Shown: positions 44,872 to 55,017, counted from the stretch's first letter. The stretch is 64,000 bases of DNA from Agrobacterium vitis (GCF_013426735.1 NZ_AP023273.1:372001-436000); one strand, 5' to 3'. Numbers and translations: made by a program. The notes: a model not told the origin generated them from the sequence alone.

Positions 44872-46704
44872 TCATACCCTCGCTTCATCCCGCATAACCA
44901 TGTGCCCAGGAGACACCAATTCATAGCGTCTTTTGGGCGGTTGATAGCCGAGCGGGCGCACCGGGCTTTTCAGCTCTTCGCTGTCCAGATCGCGCCGGAT
45001 ATTTCGGCGGGAAGGATCGGGCACCGGCACGGCTTTCATCAGCTTTCGGGTATAGGGATGTTGCGGATTGGAGAAGACAGCAGCTCTCGGGCCGATCTCG
45101 ACGATTTCGCCGAGATACATCACAGCGACCCTATGGCTGACCCGCTCCACCACTGCCATGTCGTGGGAAATGAACAGAAAGGCGATTTTCAGGCTGGCTT
45201 GCAGATCCATTAGTAGATTGCAGACCTGCGCCTTGATGGACACGTCAAGCGCCGACACACTTTCATCGGCGACGATGACTTTCGGGTTCAGCGCCAGCGC
45301 CCTGGCAATGGCAATGCGCTGGCGCTGCCCGCCGGAAAATTCATGCGGATAGCGGTTGGCCATATCGGCGCTGAGGCCCACCCGCTCCATCAGGTCGGCA
45401 GCTTTGTCGCGCGCCTGCCGGTGCGTGGCAAGCCGGTGAGTGGTGATCGGCTCGGCCACCGAAGCACCCACCGTCATGCGTGGATTGAGGCTGGCGAAAG
45501 GGTCTTGAAAAATCATCTGAATGGAGCGGCGCATCCGGTTGATATCGGGGCCTCGCAGCGACAGAACATCGTAACCATCCAGTTGGACCGAGCCGCTGAG
45601 TGGATCGATCAACCGCATGACGGAACGTCCGGTGGTCGATTTTCCGCAGCCCGACTCTCCTACAAGCGATAGTGTTTCGCCCTGGAAAAGATCGAAGGAG
45701 ACATTCTCCACGGCATGGATCACGCCGGTTTTTCTGCCGAACAACCCACCCTTGATGTCGAACCGCGTCACCAGATCCCGCACCTGGAGAACCGGCGTCA
45801 AGCCCCGCTCGACAGTATCGGCGACGACTGTGGGCTCCACCCGTTCGCCGGTCGCCATATCGACGACCGGAAAGCGCCGTGGCCAGGCGGCATCGCCCAT
45901 TTCCCCCAGGCGTGGAACAGCAGAGAGCAGGGCGCGGGTATAGGGATGCCGGCCCTTGTGAAAAACATCGCTCGTCGTGCCGGTTTCCACCACATCACCG
46001 CGAAACATCACCATGGTGCGGTCAGCAATTTCGGCCACCACGCCCATGTCATGGGTGATGAACAGCACCGACATGCCCTCTTCCGCCTGCAATTGCTTGA
46101 TGAGATCAAGGATCTGGCCCTGGATCGTCACGTCAAGGGCCGTGGTCGGCTCGTCGGCGATCAGGATTTTCGGTTTCAGCGCCAGCGCCATGGCGATCAT
46201 CACCCGCTGGCGCATTCCGCCCGAAAATTGATGCGGATAATCATCAAACCGCGCCTTGGCATTGGGAATGCGAACCTTGTCCAGCAGGTGGATGGTCTGC
46301 GCCCGCGCCTCGCCTTTGGACAGACCTCCATGGGCAATCAAGGCCTCGGAAATCTGCCGGCCGATGGTGAAAATCGGATTGAGGCTGGTCATCGGCTCCT
46401 GAAAGATCATCGCCATGTCCCTGCCCCTCACAGCCTGCATGGCCTTGCGCGACACGGTCAGAAGATCGCGGCCCTCAAGAAGAACCTTGCCCGTCATCCG
46501 GCTGCTCTGTTCAGCCAGCAGCCGCATGATCGATAGCGATGTCACGCTTTTGCCCGAACCGCTCTCGCCGACAATGGCGAGCGTCTCGCCCGCCATCACA
46601 TCGAAGGACACATCGCGGACCACGGTTTTCCAGCGTCCATCCACCAGAAACGCGGTATTCAGCCCCTGTACGGACAAGATCGGTGCAGGTGTTTGCGTTT
46701 TCAT
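44872..46704 (-). CDS. Peptide/glutathione-type ABC transporter, fused double ATP-binding protein (GsiA-like)
   Basis: A 610-residue double ATPase. First domain: '[18 protein letters not shown]', '[17 protein letters not shown]', '[19 protein letters not shown]'. Second domain: '[18 protein letters not shown]', '[17 protein letters not shown]', '[19 protein letters not shown]' (a Ser for the common Pro-Thr, as in GsiA). The C-terminal oligopeptide-type tail ends with '[13 protein letters not shown]', the contact segment of GsiA-like proteins. It is the last gene of an operon that contains gamma-glutamyltransferase-like enzyme, two permeases and a binding protein. Confidence 0.9.
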   Translation of the reverse strand: MKTQTPAPILSVQGLNTAFLVDGRWKTVVRDVSFDVMAGETLAIVGESGSGKSVTSLSIMRLLAEQSSRMTGKVLLEGRDLLTVSRKAMQAVRGRDMAMIFQEPMTSLNPIFTIGRQISEALIAHGGLSKGEARAQTIHLLDKVRIPNAKARFDDYPHQFSGGMRQRVMIAMALALKPKILIADEPTTALDVTIQGQILDLIKQLQAEEGMSVLFITHDMGVVAEIADRTMVMFRGDVVETGTTSDVFHKGRHPYTRALLSAVPRLGEMGDAAWPRRFPVVDMATGERVEPTVVADTVERGLTPVLQVRDLVTRFDIKGGLFGRKTGVIHAVENVSFDLFQGETLSLVGESGCGKSTTGRSVMRLIDPLSGSVQLDGYDVLSLRGPDINRMRRSIQMIFQDPFASLNPRMTVGASVAEPITTHRLATHRQARDKAADLMERVGLSADMANRYPHEFSGGQRQRIAIARALALNPKVIVADESVSALDVSIKAQVCNLLMDLQASLKIAFLFISHDMAVVERVSHRVAVMYLGEIVEIGPRAAVFSNPQHPYTRKLMKAVPVPDPSRRNIRRDLDSEELKSPVRPLGYQPPKRRYELVSPGHMVMRDEARV

Positions 46705-46748
46705 GACAGGTCCTCATTGGTGATCGGGTCTACAGCCCCAGGCGTGAC

Positions 46749-48533
46749 TTATCGTCCAACCGCATAGGCCTGCATCAATCTGGGCGTGGCCGCTGCCCGC
46801 AACAGTCCATCGGCATCGCGCCGCGCAGCCGTCAACCGGCCAATAGACCATGGTTCGGCAACGGTCAGGGCATGGCCTCGTCTGGCCAGTTCGGCAATCG
46901 TCGCGTCCGGAAAATTCTTCTCCACCATCAGGCTGCCCGGCTCACGGGTGCGCGGATAAAACGATCCGGGGAAATGCGAAGTATGGAACAGCGGCTGATC
47001 GATGGCAGCCTGGAGATTGAAGCCATGATGAACATAGCGCAGGAAGAACGACAGCTGCCATTGGTCCTGCTGGTCGCCGCCCGGCGTGCCAAACGACAGG
47101 GTGGGACGGCCCTCATGCAACGCGATCGATGGCGTCAGTGTCGTGCGCGGGCGCTTGCCAGGTTGCAGTGAGGTGGGCAGTCCGGGTTTGAGCCAGAACA
47201 TCTGCGCCCGTGAATTGAGACAGAAGCCCAGCCCCGGCACGATGGGCGAGGATTGCAGCCAGCCGCCGGATGGCGTGACGGAAACCATATTGCCGTCGCG
47301 GTCGATCACATCGATATGCACGGTGTCGCCGCGCTTTTCGCTCAAATGCGCCATGGTCGGTTCGAACACCGCCCCGGTTTTCGACGTGGCACCCAACATC
47401 TCCATGGTGCGGGTATATTGATCTTCAAAGCCCGCAACCCGGCCCGGCACCAGATCGAAAGACGCCGTCTCACCGATCAATGCGCGACGCTCAGCGGCAT
47501 AGGCCTCGCTCAGCAAATGCTGCATCGGCACCGTGGCGAAGGCCGGATCGCCATAATAAATCTCCCGGTCGGCATAGGCCAGCTTCATGGCCTCGGTGAC
47601 GGTGTGAACAAAATCCGGGCCATCGGAGGCCATGGCCGCAATATCGAAGCCTTTCAGGAGAGAAAGAGCCTGCAACAGCACCGGCCCCTGCCCCCATGGT
47701 CCGGTCTTGGCCACGGTCCAGCCATGATAGTCAAAGGTTTGCGGCTCCTCTATGGTCGCAGACCACTGCGCCATATCGTCAGCCGTCAGCACGCCTTTGT
47801 GGCACGCGCCACTCGCATCCATCACCGCCGTGGATTGGACATAGGCATCAATGCGTTCGGCGACGAAACCACGGTAGAAGGCGTCGCGCGCTGCTTCAAT
47901 CTGCGCCTCGCGACCGGATTTGGCCTCAGCTTCCGCAATGATCCGCTTCCAGGTCTCGGCCAGAACCGGATTGGTAAACAGGCTATTCGGCTCCGGGGCG
48001 AAGCCGCCCGGCAACCAGGTCTGGTGCGAGGTTGGCCAATGCTGTTCGAAGAAGCTGCCAAGTCCCTTGATGGTGGCCGAAACTCTGGCCAGAACCGGAT
48101 GGCCCTTTTCGGCATAATAAATGGCTGGTTCCAGCACGTCGCGCACGCTCATCGTGCCATAATCGCGCAGCATCAGCATCCAGCCGTCGAAGGCGCCGGG
48201 GATAACGGTTGCCAGCAGGCCATCGCCGGGAATGAGATCCAGCCCTTCCACCGTGTAATGCTGGATGGTGGCGCCCGCCGGTGCTGTCCCCTGGGCGCAA
48301 ATGACCTCCACCTTGTCCTTGTTTTTCGAATAAATCACGGCTGGCATATCGCCGCCCGGACCGCACAGATGCGGCTCGACAACTTGCAGCACGAAACCGG
48401 TGGCGACGGCAGCATCGAAGGCGTTGCCGCCCTTTTCAAGTACGGCCATGCCGACGGCAGAGGCAATCCAGTGGGTGGAGGTAACAACGCCAAAGGTGCC
48501 GAGAATTTCAGGCCGGGTGGTAAAGTCAGTCAT
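46749..48533 (-). CDS. Gamma-glutamyltransferase-family protein, without signal peptide
   Basis: A 594-residue Ntn-hydrolase proenzyme. 'NAFDAAVATGFVLQVVEPHL' and 'GPGGDMPAVIYS' belong to the large subunit; the autocleavage/nucleophile threonine is T404 in 'SEKRGDTVHIDVIDRDGNMV', followed by the small subunit with 'SFGTPGGDQQDQWQL'. No signal peptide or lipobox is seen, so unlike E. coli Ggt it should act in the cytoplasm after import. It could hydrolyse gamma-glutamyl peptides or related amides (cephalosporin-acylase-like activity is an alternative). It lies between the permease and ATPase genes. Confidence 0.87.
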   Translation of the reverse strand: MTDFTTRPEILGTFGVVTSTHWIASAVGMAVLEKGGNAFDAAVATGFVLQVVEPHLCGPGGDMPAVIYSKNKDKVEVICAQGTAPAGATIQHYTVEGLDLIPGDGLLATVIPGAFDGWMLMLRDYGTMSVRDVLEPAIYYAEKGHPVLARVSATIKGLGSFFEQHWPTSHQTWLPGGFAPEPNSLFTNPVLAETWKRIIAEAEAKSGREAQIEAARDAFYRGFVAERIDAYVQSTAVMDASGACHKGVLTADDMAQWSATIEEPQTFDYHGWTVAKTGPWGQGPVLLQALSLLKGFDIAAMASDGPDFVHTVTEAMKLAYADREIYYGDPAFATVPMQHLLSEAYAAERRALIGETASFDLVPGRVAGFEDQYTRTMEMLGATSKTGAVFEPTMAHLSEKRGDTVHIDVIDRDGNMVSVTPSGGWLQSSPIVPGLGFCLNSRAQMFWLKPGLPTSLQPGKRPRTTLTPSIALHEGRPTLSFGTPGGDQQDQWQLSFFLRYVHHGFNLQAAIDQPLFHTSHFPGSFYPRTREPGSLMVEKNFPDATIAELARRGHALTVAEPWSIGRLTAARRDADGLLRAAATPRLMQAYAVGR

Positions 48534-48580
48534 AGCATATATCCCAGAATTGAAATGATGATGTATCTTAGCTGTTTGCG

Positions 48581-49450
48581 TCAGGACGAGCGCGGATCGA
48601 GAACGTCACGCAGCCCGTCCCCCAGGAGATTGAACCCAATGACGACGAGAAAAATCGCACCGCCCGGCCAAATGGCCATCCACGGCGCCTGACTGAGAAA
48701 ATTCTTGGCGACATTCAGCATCGAGCCCCAGCTGGGCGCTGGCGGCTGCTGTCCAAGCCCCAGAAAAGACAGGCTGGCTTCAGCGATGATCGCAGTGGCG
48801 ACCGTCAGCGTTGCCTGCACCAGAACCGGCGCCAGGATATTGGGAAAGATGTAACGGCTCATGATCGCAACATGCCCAAGGCCAATGGAGCGGGCGCCCT
48901 CCACGTAATCTTCCGTCTTGACGGCCAAAACCTGACCTCGGCTCAACCGGATGAAAGTTGGCAGTGCCGAAAGCCCGATGGCGATCATCGCATTGGTCAG
49001 GCTTGGCCCAAGAAAGGCGGCAAGAGCGATGGCCATGATCAGAAAAGGCATTGCCAGGAAGGCCTCGGTGACGCGGGAAATCACCATATCGATCCAGCCG
49101 CCGAAATAACCGGAGAGGATGCCAAGCGGAACACCGAGGATGGTGGCAATCGCCACGGAGAAAATTCCTGCGGCCAGCGAAGCACGCGCCCCCCAGATCA
49201 TCCTGGACATGATATCGCGGCCAAGGTCATCCGTGCCGAACGGGTGGGCCAGCGACGGTGCCTTGCGAATGGCTGACCAGCTCGACGCCAAGGGATCGGC
49301 AATGGGCAGCAACGGCGCCAGCAGCGCCACCGTAAGAAAGAACAGGATGATGCCAAGGCCAACCAATGCCGCCTTATTGGCTTTCAGTTTTCGCCAGCCT
49401 CTTCCGGATTGGTAGGACGGGGCGGTTGCGGCCTCACTCATGGCTGTCAT
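48581..49450 (-). CDS. Peptide-type ABC transporter permease, DppC/GsiD type
   Basis: A 289-residue permease: TM1 at about 29-50, 'HPFGTDDLGRDIMSRMIWGA', EAA loop 'EDYVEGARSIGLGHVAIMSR' and the tail '[18 protein letters not shown]'. The start is the ATG at 49450, overlapping the upstream permease stop (ATGA); the long frame to 49915 is an overlap artefact. Pairs with the DppB-type permease. Confidence 0.91.
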   Translation of the reverse strand: MTAMSEAATAPSYQSGRGWRKLKANKAALVGLGIILFFLTVALLAPLLPIADPLASSWSAIRKAPSLAHPFGTDDLGRDIMSRMIWGARASLAAGIFSVAIATILGVPLGILSGYFGGWIDMVISRVTEAFLAMPFLIMAIALAAFLGPSLTNAMIAIGLSALPTFIRLSRGQVLAVKTEDYVEGARSIGLGHVAIMSRYIFPNILAPVLVQATLTVATAIIAEASLSFLGLGQQPPAPSWGSMLNVAKNFLSQAPWMAIWPGGAIFLVVIGFNLLGDGLRDVLDPRSS

Positions 49451-50382
49451 AGGCTGGCCCTCATGCGAGGATTGAGAAGAAGATAGAGACAATCGGCCAT
49501 CAGGTTCATGAGGATAAAGCCGATGGCAGTGCAGAGCACGACGCCCTGCACGACGGCATAGTCGCGATTGAACACCGCATCGACGATCAGCTTGCCAAAG
49601 CCGGGAATGGTGAAAATCTGCTCCGTCAACACCGCACCGGCCAGCAATTCGCCAAACAACAAGGCCGTCAGCGTGACAATGGGCAAAACGGCATTGCGAA
49701 AACTGTGCGACAGGATGACCGAACGTTCGGCCATGCCCTTGGCGCGGGCGGTGCGCACATAATCCGAACTGAGAACCCCCAGCATGGCGGATCGCGTGTG
49801 ACGCATGATCGATGCCGCCAAGGCATTGCCCAGCACGAAAGACGGCATCAGCATGGTTTTCATCGACATCCATGGGTCGGAGAAGAACGGTTGATAGCCG
49901 GAGGCCGGCAGCCAACCAAGCCGGACCGAAACCAGAAGAATGAGCATGATGCCAAGCCAGAAATTCGGGATCGACAGACCAGACAGCGCCACCACGCTTG
50001 CCAGGTAATCGATCAGCGTATTCTTCTTGACCGCCGCCAGAATGCCGAGGGCGAGAGCAAAGATCATCGACATGATGGCCAGCTGGCAGGTGACGGGCAA
50101 TTTCTCGCCGATCAATTCCAGCACGGGCTGGTTGGTTCGCAACGACATGCCGAGATCACCCTTCAGCGCGGCGCCAAGCCACATTACATATTGAACGGGC
50201 ATCGCATCATTCAGGTGGTATTTCTCGCGCAGGCTTTCCATCACAGCGGGATCGCGGTCTTCTCCCGCCATGATCAGCACCGGATCTCCCGGCAGAAGCT
50301 TTTGCAGCGAAAAAACGAAGACAGAAATGATCAGCAGCGTCGGTATGGCCAGCAACAGACGCCGGGCAAGGAAAGTGGGCAT
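49447..50382 (-). CDS. Peptide-type ABC transporter permease, DppB/GsiC type
   Basis: A 311-residue permease: 'LQKLLPGDPVLIMAGEDRD' after TM1, 'SSDYVRTARAKGMAERSVI' as EAA loop and the ending 'LNPRMRASL'. Six membrane segments are predicted. It starts 100 bases after the binding-protein gene, with a strong stem-loop (50406-50441) in between. Confidence 0.92.
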   Translation of the reverse strand: MPTFLARRLLLAIPTLLIISVFVFSLQKLLPGDPVLIMAGEDRDPAVMESLREKYHLNDAMPVQYVMWLGAALKGDLGMSLRTNQPVLELIGEKLPVTCQLAIMSMIFALALGILAAVKKNTLIDYLASVVALSGLSIPNFWLGIMLILLVSVRLGWLPASGYQPFFSDPWMSMKTMLMPSFVLGNALAASIMRHTRSAMLGVLSSDYVRTARAKGMAERSVILSHSFRNAVLPIVTLTALLFGELLAGAVLTEQIFTIPGFGKLIVDAVFNRDYAVVQGVVLCTAIGFILMNLMADCLYLLLNPRMRASL

Positions 50383-50405
50383 GACGGTCTCCGCATGAAT
50401 GAGGC

Positions 50406-50441
50406 GTTTGTGTCAGGCGGCGCAGCTGCCGCCTGACAAAC
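50406..50441 (-). repeat. Strong stem-loop between binding-protein and permease genes
   Basis: Perfect 11-base arms tgtcaggcggc / gccgcctgaca around a six-base loop; five further pairs (gtttg/caaac) form if a two-base bulge is allowed. Likely stabilises the upstream binding-protein message or limits read-through. Confidence 0.7.
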
Positions 50442-50482
50442 ATCGCTTCCGGGACAGGATCATCAGAGCGACAAGAAAGACT

Positions 50483-51991
50483 TCAATTGGCCTTATGCAG
50501 GTCCGTCAGGCGGATCATTCCATCCGGTGAAGGCACAAAGCCGGTGATCTTCTTGCTGGACGCCCAGAGCCAGGATTGATGACCGAGATAGATGATCGGC
50601 AGATCGTCGTTCAGGATTTCATCGGCCGCATCGTATTTCTGCTTGCGCACGGCTTCATCGGTGGACTGACGTGCTTCGTTCAACAGCGTATCGACGGCGG
50701 GATTGCAATATTTGGTATCGTTGATGCCACCCTTGCAGGTGACGAACTGATACAGATTGCCATCCGGGTCCACGCGCCCGGACCAATCCGAACGGCTGAT
50801 CTGGTAATTTCCAGCCGTCTGCTCGTTAAGCATGGTGGCAAATTCCATCGTCTTCAGTGTCACGTCAAAACCTGCCTCAGCGACCATCGATTGCACGACC
50901 TGCATCATCTGTAACACCGTCGCGCTGTTGGAAACCTGCAACTCAATCGGCACCCGGTCAAATCCAGCGGCTTTGACCAGGGCTTTCGCCTTTTCGACAT
51001 CGCGGGCAGGCACGGGAATCCGCTTATCATACCAAGGGCTAACCGGTGGAAAGGGCTGATTGCCCGCCAGAGCCGTCCCCTCAAAGACGATCTGGTTCAA
51101 TGCTTCGCGATCAATGGCCAGCGAAAAGGCCTGCCGCAGGCGCTTGTCCTTGCCAAGCGGGTTATTGGCGCGAGGACCATTGCCGATATTAACATACATC
51201 GCCATGTAACCGACGCCGACCGCCTGTTCAAAGTCCAGCTTCCCATCGGACTTGATGGAGGCGGCATCGGTCGGCGCCACCCGCTCGATCATGTCGAGAT
51301 CGCCGGAGCGCAGATTGGCGAGACGCACCGTGCTATCGACAATCGGCAGATAGGTGAGCTTGTTGATGAAGATCTGATCCTTGTTCCAGTAATCGGCAAA
51401 TTTCTCCAGCACGATCCGGTCCTGCTGCACCCGCTCGACGAATTTGAACGGCCCGGCGCAGACCGGATGGCTTCCGAAATTAGCGCCCAGTTCCTTGGCG
51501 GCCTTGGGCGAGACGATCATCCCGGCCCGGTCGGACAATTGTGCCAGCAGGGTCGAATCGGGGGCCTTGAGGGTGAATTTCACCGTATCGCTGCCGATAG
51601 CCTCGACCTTTTCAACCGAGGCAAGCTCGCTCTTGCGGCGCGATTCCGGCATGGTCATGTTGCGCTGGATGGTGGCGACAACCGCTTCGGCATTGAAGGG
51701 TGTTTCGTCGTGAAATTTCACGCCCTGGCGCAGCGTCATGGTCAAAACCTTGCCGCCTTCGCTCCAGGCCCAGCCGGTGGCAAGCTGCGGGATGATTTTC
51801 AAGTCGGGCGAGACATCGACCAGTTTATCGCACATCGCCGTGTAGACAATACGCCCCACGAACGTGCGCGACTGCGCCGGATCGAGCACGTCAGGGTCTT
51901 CCGACAAGCCGATCTTCAGGTCAGCGGCCATCACAGGTGCGGCAAAAGCGGCGGTGACTAGCAGCGCGGTCAAAACTCTGTTCAGTTTCAT
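50483..51991 (-). CDS. Peptide-type ABC transporter substrate-binding protein (SBP family 5)
   Basis: A 502-residue exported protein, signal peptide 1-22 ('APVMA-ADL'). It has the canonical domain order of the family: 'DLKIGLSEDPDVLDPAQSR', 'LVDVSPDLKIIPQLATGWAW', 'TMTLRQGVKFHDETPFNAEA', then 'GPFKFVERVQQDRIVLEKFA'. The gene is the first of the importer operon. The associated Ggt-like enzyme suggests gamma-glutamyl compounds such as glutathione, but GsiB-specific residues cannot be judged by eye. It serves as a good internal reference for the permuted homologue at 58298-59917. Confidence 0.92.
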   Translation of the reverse strand: MKLNRVLTALLVTAAFAAPVMAADLKIGLSEDPDVLDPAQSRTFVGRIVYTAMCDKLVDVSPDLKIIPQLATGWAWSEGGKVLTMTLRQGVKFHDETPFNAEAVVATIQRNMTMPESRRKSELASVEKVEAIGSDTVKFTLKAPDSTLLAQLSDRAGMIVSPKAAKELGANFGSHPVCAGPFKFVERVQQDRIVLEKFADYWNKDQIFINKLTYLPIVDSTVRLANLRSGDLDMIERVAPTDAASIKSDGKLDFEQAVGVGYMAMYVNIGNGPRANNPLGKDKRLRQAFSLAIDREALNQIVFEGTALAGNQPFPPVSPWYDKRIPVPARDVEKAKALVKAAGFDRVPIELQVSNSATVLQMMQVVQSMVAEAGFDVTLKTMEFATMLNEQTAGNYQISRSDWSGRVDPDGNLYQFVTCKGGINDTKYCNPAVDTLLNEARQSTDEAVRKQKYDAADEILNDDLPIIYLGHQSWLWASSKKITGFVPSPDGMIRLTDLHKAN

Positions 51992-52042
51992 GCCATTCCC
52001 CTCATTGTTGTTTTTATGCTGATGATAGGCAGTTCTTGGCCG

Positions 52043-52759
52043 TCATGCCTCTGCGACGTGGACGGCGGTATCGATCGAGGTAATGCGGATCAGGCTCTCT
52101 TGCAGGGTGAGAAGGTGGGTCCGCATGGCTTCGCCCGCTCCGATCGGGTCGCGCGATGCAATCCGGTCGATAATGGCGAGATGCTGGCCATGGGTGACTG
52201 GGCGGGTTTGGGCAAAAGCCCGCGCCTGTTCACGAATATTCTGCCAGGCCGGGTCCTGCCGCGTCCGGTTCATCACATCGAACAGCGCCAGGAAAAGGCT
52301 GTTGCCAGCGCATTGGGCAATCTTTCGATGCAGCGCCCCATCCCAAAGCTCCCGCCCATCGGCATCCTTGCTGGCGCCGATCTTTGCCACCAGATCATAC
52401 ATGGCCTGCACATCCACGGCATTGGCCCGCATAGCCGCCAACTGCGCCAGTTGCGGCTCAAGCCGGAGACGCACTTCCATGACTTCCAACGGATCGGTTC
52501 CAGCAACCAGGGCACCGACATAGTCATCAAATGCGTCAGGGCGCGCACCGGCAAACGTACCAGACCCCTGCCGCCGCCAGATAAGCCCTTCTGCTTCCAG
52601 AACCTCCAGGGCCCCGCGAACGGAACGGCGGCCCAGGCAAAGTTCCTCGCACAATGACCGCTCCGTCGGCAGTTTTTCCCCTGCACTGAACCGGCCGGAG
52701 CTCAGCAGTTCACGCAATTTGTTCAGCGCGAGATTGGAATTGTCGTGATCGTCAATCAT
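52043..52759 (-). CDS. GntR-family (FadR subfamily) regulator of the Ggt/peptide importer operon
   Basis: A 238-residue regulator with a winged helix-turn-helix ('ALNKLRELLSSGRFSAGEKL', 'LGRRSVRGALEVLEAEGLIW') and an FCD domain (about 90-225). The ATG at 52759 gives a typical FadR-type N-terminus; longer frames reach 52792 (ATG) and 52819 (TTG). None has a clear ribosome-binding site, and a perfect 16-base palindrome abuts the 52759 ATG, so translation may be leaderless and autorepressed. It lies upstream of the importer operon on the same strand and likely controls it. Confidence 0.82.
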   Translation of the reverse strand: MIDDHDNSNLALNKLRELLSSGRFSAGEKLPTERSLCEELCLGRRSVRGALEVLEAEGLIWRRQGSGTFAGARPDAFDDYVGALVAGTDPLEVMEVRLRLEPQLAQLAAMRANAVDVQAMYDLVAKIGASKDADGRELWDGALHRKIAQCAGNSLFLALFDVMNRTRQDPAWQNIREQARAFAQTRPVTHGQHLAIIDRIASRDPIGAGEAMRTHLLTLQESLIRITSIDTAVHVAEA

Positions 52760-52761
52760 GC

Positions 52762-52790
52762 ATTGGTTCGAACCAATTGATAATTGGTTC
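52762..52790. promoter_or_regulatory. GntR operator cluster at the regulator start
   Basis: Perfect 16-base palindrome ATTGGTTCGAACCAAT (52762-52777) followed by a third half-site ATTGGTTC (52783-52790), which with the middle half makes a second inverted pair. Candidate autoregulatory site of the GntR protein. Confidence 0.65.
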
Positions 52791-52875
52791 ATACTCAGAC
52801 GAACAAAGAGATGAGTCAATCCGACTCTGCATATTTTTTCATGCTGCTTTTATTTTAGGCAGACAGATACTGTCC

Positions 52876-54021
52876 TTATCCCGGGCAAGGCTCCGTCGGC
52901 CCCTTGGCGGGTTGGGTAAACCATTTCGGCCCATCCGAGGTCATGTAAACGATGTCTTCCAGACGCAGGCCGAATTGTCCGGGCAGGACAATCATCGGCT
53001 CGCAGGAAAAGCACATTCCCGCTTCAAGACGAACAGTGTTGCCGCGCACGATATAGGGCTCCTCATGTCCCTCAAGGCCAAGACCATGGCCAGCGCGGTG
53101 GGGCAGTCCGGGAAGCTGGTAATCCGGGCCGAGGCCATAGCGGGTCAGCACCTCGCGGGCAGCATCATCCAGGCTACCACAGGTCACGCCAATCCGGGCC
53201 GCATCGAAAACAGCCTGCTGCGCTGCCCGCTCGATCTCCCAGATGCGAACAAACTCGGCAGTTGGCTCCTCCAGCATATAGGTGCGGGTGATGTCGGAGT
53301 TATAGCCATCAATGCGGCAGCCGGTATCCACCAGCACCACATCGCCCGGCTGGTAATATTGCTCACCATCCGCCCCATGCGGCAGGGACGTGGTCTCGCC
53401 AAAGGAGACGATGCAGAAGGTGGAGCCGTTGCTGGCGCCCAGCCGCCTGTGTTCGTCATCAATAAAGCGCACGACCTCCGAGGCGGCAATGCCGGGGCGG
53501 ATCATGGCATGGGCTTTGCGCTGAACATCCAGCGTCAGGTTCATCGCATATTGGATGATGGCGATCTCGGTTGCGGACTTTCGAAGCCGCTGACCGCGCA
53601 GCAACGGCCCGCCATCGGTCAGCCGGTCTGCCGCGATTTCGCGCTTGAGCGCATTGTAGACGAAAAGCGGCACGGAATCGTCCACGGCAAGCGTGCTGCC
53701 GTGTGGCAGGAAAGACGCCACCAGCGCCGCACTGCTCTCGTCCTCTTCCCAGACCCTGATCTCGCCGGGAAGATGCGGCAATGTCTCCACCCGGCTGCGC
53801 TCAAAGCCCGGCACCACATAAACGAGATCGGATGCTGTAATCACCGCACCCACAAGCCGTTCGCTGCCATGCCAGACCAGCCCGGTGAAATAGCGCAGGC
53901 TCTCGGTGGAGCCGATCAGCACCGCGCCGATATCCTTTTCCGCCATGGTTTTCCGAAGGGTCTCCAGCCGGAGAACCCGCTCCTCCATGGATATTTTCGG
54001 GGCTGACAGGGGTGAGGACAT
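52876..54021 (-). CDS. M24-family Xaa-Pro-type aminopeptidase
   Basis: A 381-residue metallopeptidase. N-terminal creatinase/prolidase domain (about 1-145) and a pita-bread catalytic domain with metal ligands in 'VVLVDTGCRIDGYNSDITRT' (two Asp), 'HRAGHGLGLEGHEEP' (His), 'FSCEPMI' (Glu) and 'LRLEDIVYM' (Glu). It follows the two ATPase genes and ends the operon, so it probably cleaves imported proline-containing peptides or amide-like substrates in the cytoplasm. Confidence 0.9.
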   Translation of the reverse strand: MSSPLSAPKISMEERVLRLETLRKTMAEKDIGAVLIGSTESLRYFTGLVWHGSERLVGAVITASDLVYVVPGFERSRVETLPHLPGEIRVWEEDESSAALVASFLPHGSTLAVDDSVPLFVYNALKREIAADRLTDGGPLLRGQRLRKSATEIAIIQYAMNLTLDVQRKAHAMIRPGIAASEVVRFIDDEHRRLGASNGSTFCIVSFGETTSLPHGADGEQYYQPGDVVLVDTGCRIDGYNSDITRTYMLEEPTAEFVRIWEIERAAQQAVFDAARIGVTCGSLDDAAREVLTRYGLGPDYQLPGLPHRAGHGLGLEGHEEPYIVRGNTVRLEAGMCFSCEPMIVLPGQFGLRLEDIVYMTSDGPKWFTQPAKGPTEPCPG

Positions 54022-54042
54022 GGTCTGTTTCCTTGGTATAAT

Positions 54043-55017
54043 TTAAGCCCGGCCTTCTTCAACCGCATGACAGGCCACCTGGACGGTATCCGTCATGGTC
54101 ATCAGTGGCATTTCCGCCTTGCAGCGATCATTGGCCAAGGCGCAGCGGGGATGAAAGGGACAGCCGGTTGGCGGATTGAGCGGGGACGGCATTTCACCAA
54201 CCAGCTTGATCCGCTCGCCGCGTCGGTCAGGATCGGCAATCAGCGTCGCTGAGAGAAGGGCCTTGGTATAGGGATGGCGCGGATTGGTAAACAGCGCTTC
54301 CACCGGACCAAGTTCCACCGCATGGCCAAGATACATCACCACCACATCATCGGCAATGTGGCGCACCACGGCCAGATTGTGGGAAATGAACATCATGGTC
54401 AGGTTGAGCTGAGTTTTCAACCGCTTCAAAAGATTGAGGATTTGCGCCTGCACCGACACGTCGAGCGCCGAGGTTGGCTCATCACAGACCAGAAATTCCG
54501 GCTGGAGAATGAGGGCGCGGGCGATGCCAATGCGCTGGCGCTGGCCTCCGGAAAACTCATGCGGATAGCGGTCAGCGGCCTGCGGTGGAAGGCCTACCAG
54601 TTCCAGCATGTCGGCAACGGCCTTGCGGCGGCTGGCCTTGTCACCAATGCCATGGATGACAAGGCCTTCGGCAATGGAATCGCCAATCGGCAGCCGTGGA
54701 TCAAGTGAGGAATAGGGGTCTTGAAAGACAATCTGGATGCGGCGGGAAGAAGCGAAGTCAACGCCCATGCCGGGTCCGGCAATCTGCTTGCCATCAAAGA
54801 TGATTTCGCCTGCGGTCGGGGCAAACAGGCCCACCACGATACGGGCCAGCGTGGATTTTCCGCAGCCGCTTTCACCGACCACACCCAGCGTGCGCCCGCG
54901 CTCAATGGTCAGGCTCACATCGTTGACGGCGTTGACATAGCCTTTCACCCGCTGGAACGCCCCGCCAGTCACGGCGAAAGCCATTTTGATGCCGTTCATT
55001 TCGATCAGGGCGCTCAT
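54043..55017 (-). CDS. Peptide-type ABC transporter ATP-binding protein, DppF type
   Basis: A 324-residue ATPase with Walker A '[18 protein letters not shown]', signature '[18 protein letters not shown]', Walker B '[18 protein letters not shown]', and the C-terminal oligopeptide-type cysteine region '[20 protein letters not shown]', which in this family may hold an iron-sulfur cluster. The start is the ATG at 55017, overlapping the DppD-type gene (ATGA); the frame open to 55071 is an artefact. Confidence 0.92.
   Translation of the reverse strand: MSALIEMNGIKMAFAVTGGAFQRVKGYVNAVNDVSLTIERGRTLGVVGESGCGKSTLARIVVGLFAPTAGEIIFDGKQIAGPGMGVDFASSRRIQIVFQDPYSSLDPRLPIGDSIAEGLVIHGIGDKASRRKAVADMLELVGLPPQAADRYPHEFSGGQRQRIGIARALILQPEFLVCDEPTSALDVSVQAQILNLLKRLKTQLNLTMMFISHNLAVVRHIADDVVVMYLGHAVELGPVEALFTNPRHPYTKALLSATLIADPDRRGERIKLVGEMPSPLNPPTGCPFHPRCALANDRCKAEMPLMTMTDTVQVACHAVEEGRA

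Noticed and set aside
47253..48692. 479-codon open frame on the plus strand opposite the gamma-glutamyltransferase gene
   Set aside because: Antisense shadow with no motif; crosses the ends of the real gene.
48581..49915. 444-residue N-terminally extended permease
   Set aside because: The first 155 residues are an out-of-frame reading of the upstream permease gene; the true start is the ATG at 49450 with ATGA overlap.
52777..54006. 409-codon open frame on the plus strand opposite the M24 peptidase gene
   Set aside because: Antisense shadow; the minus-strand protein has all M24 metal ligands.
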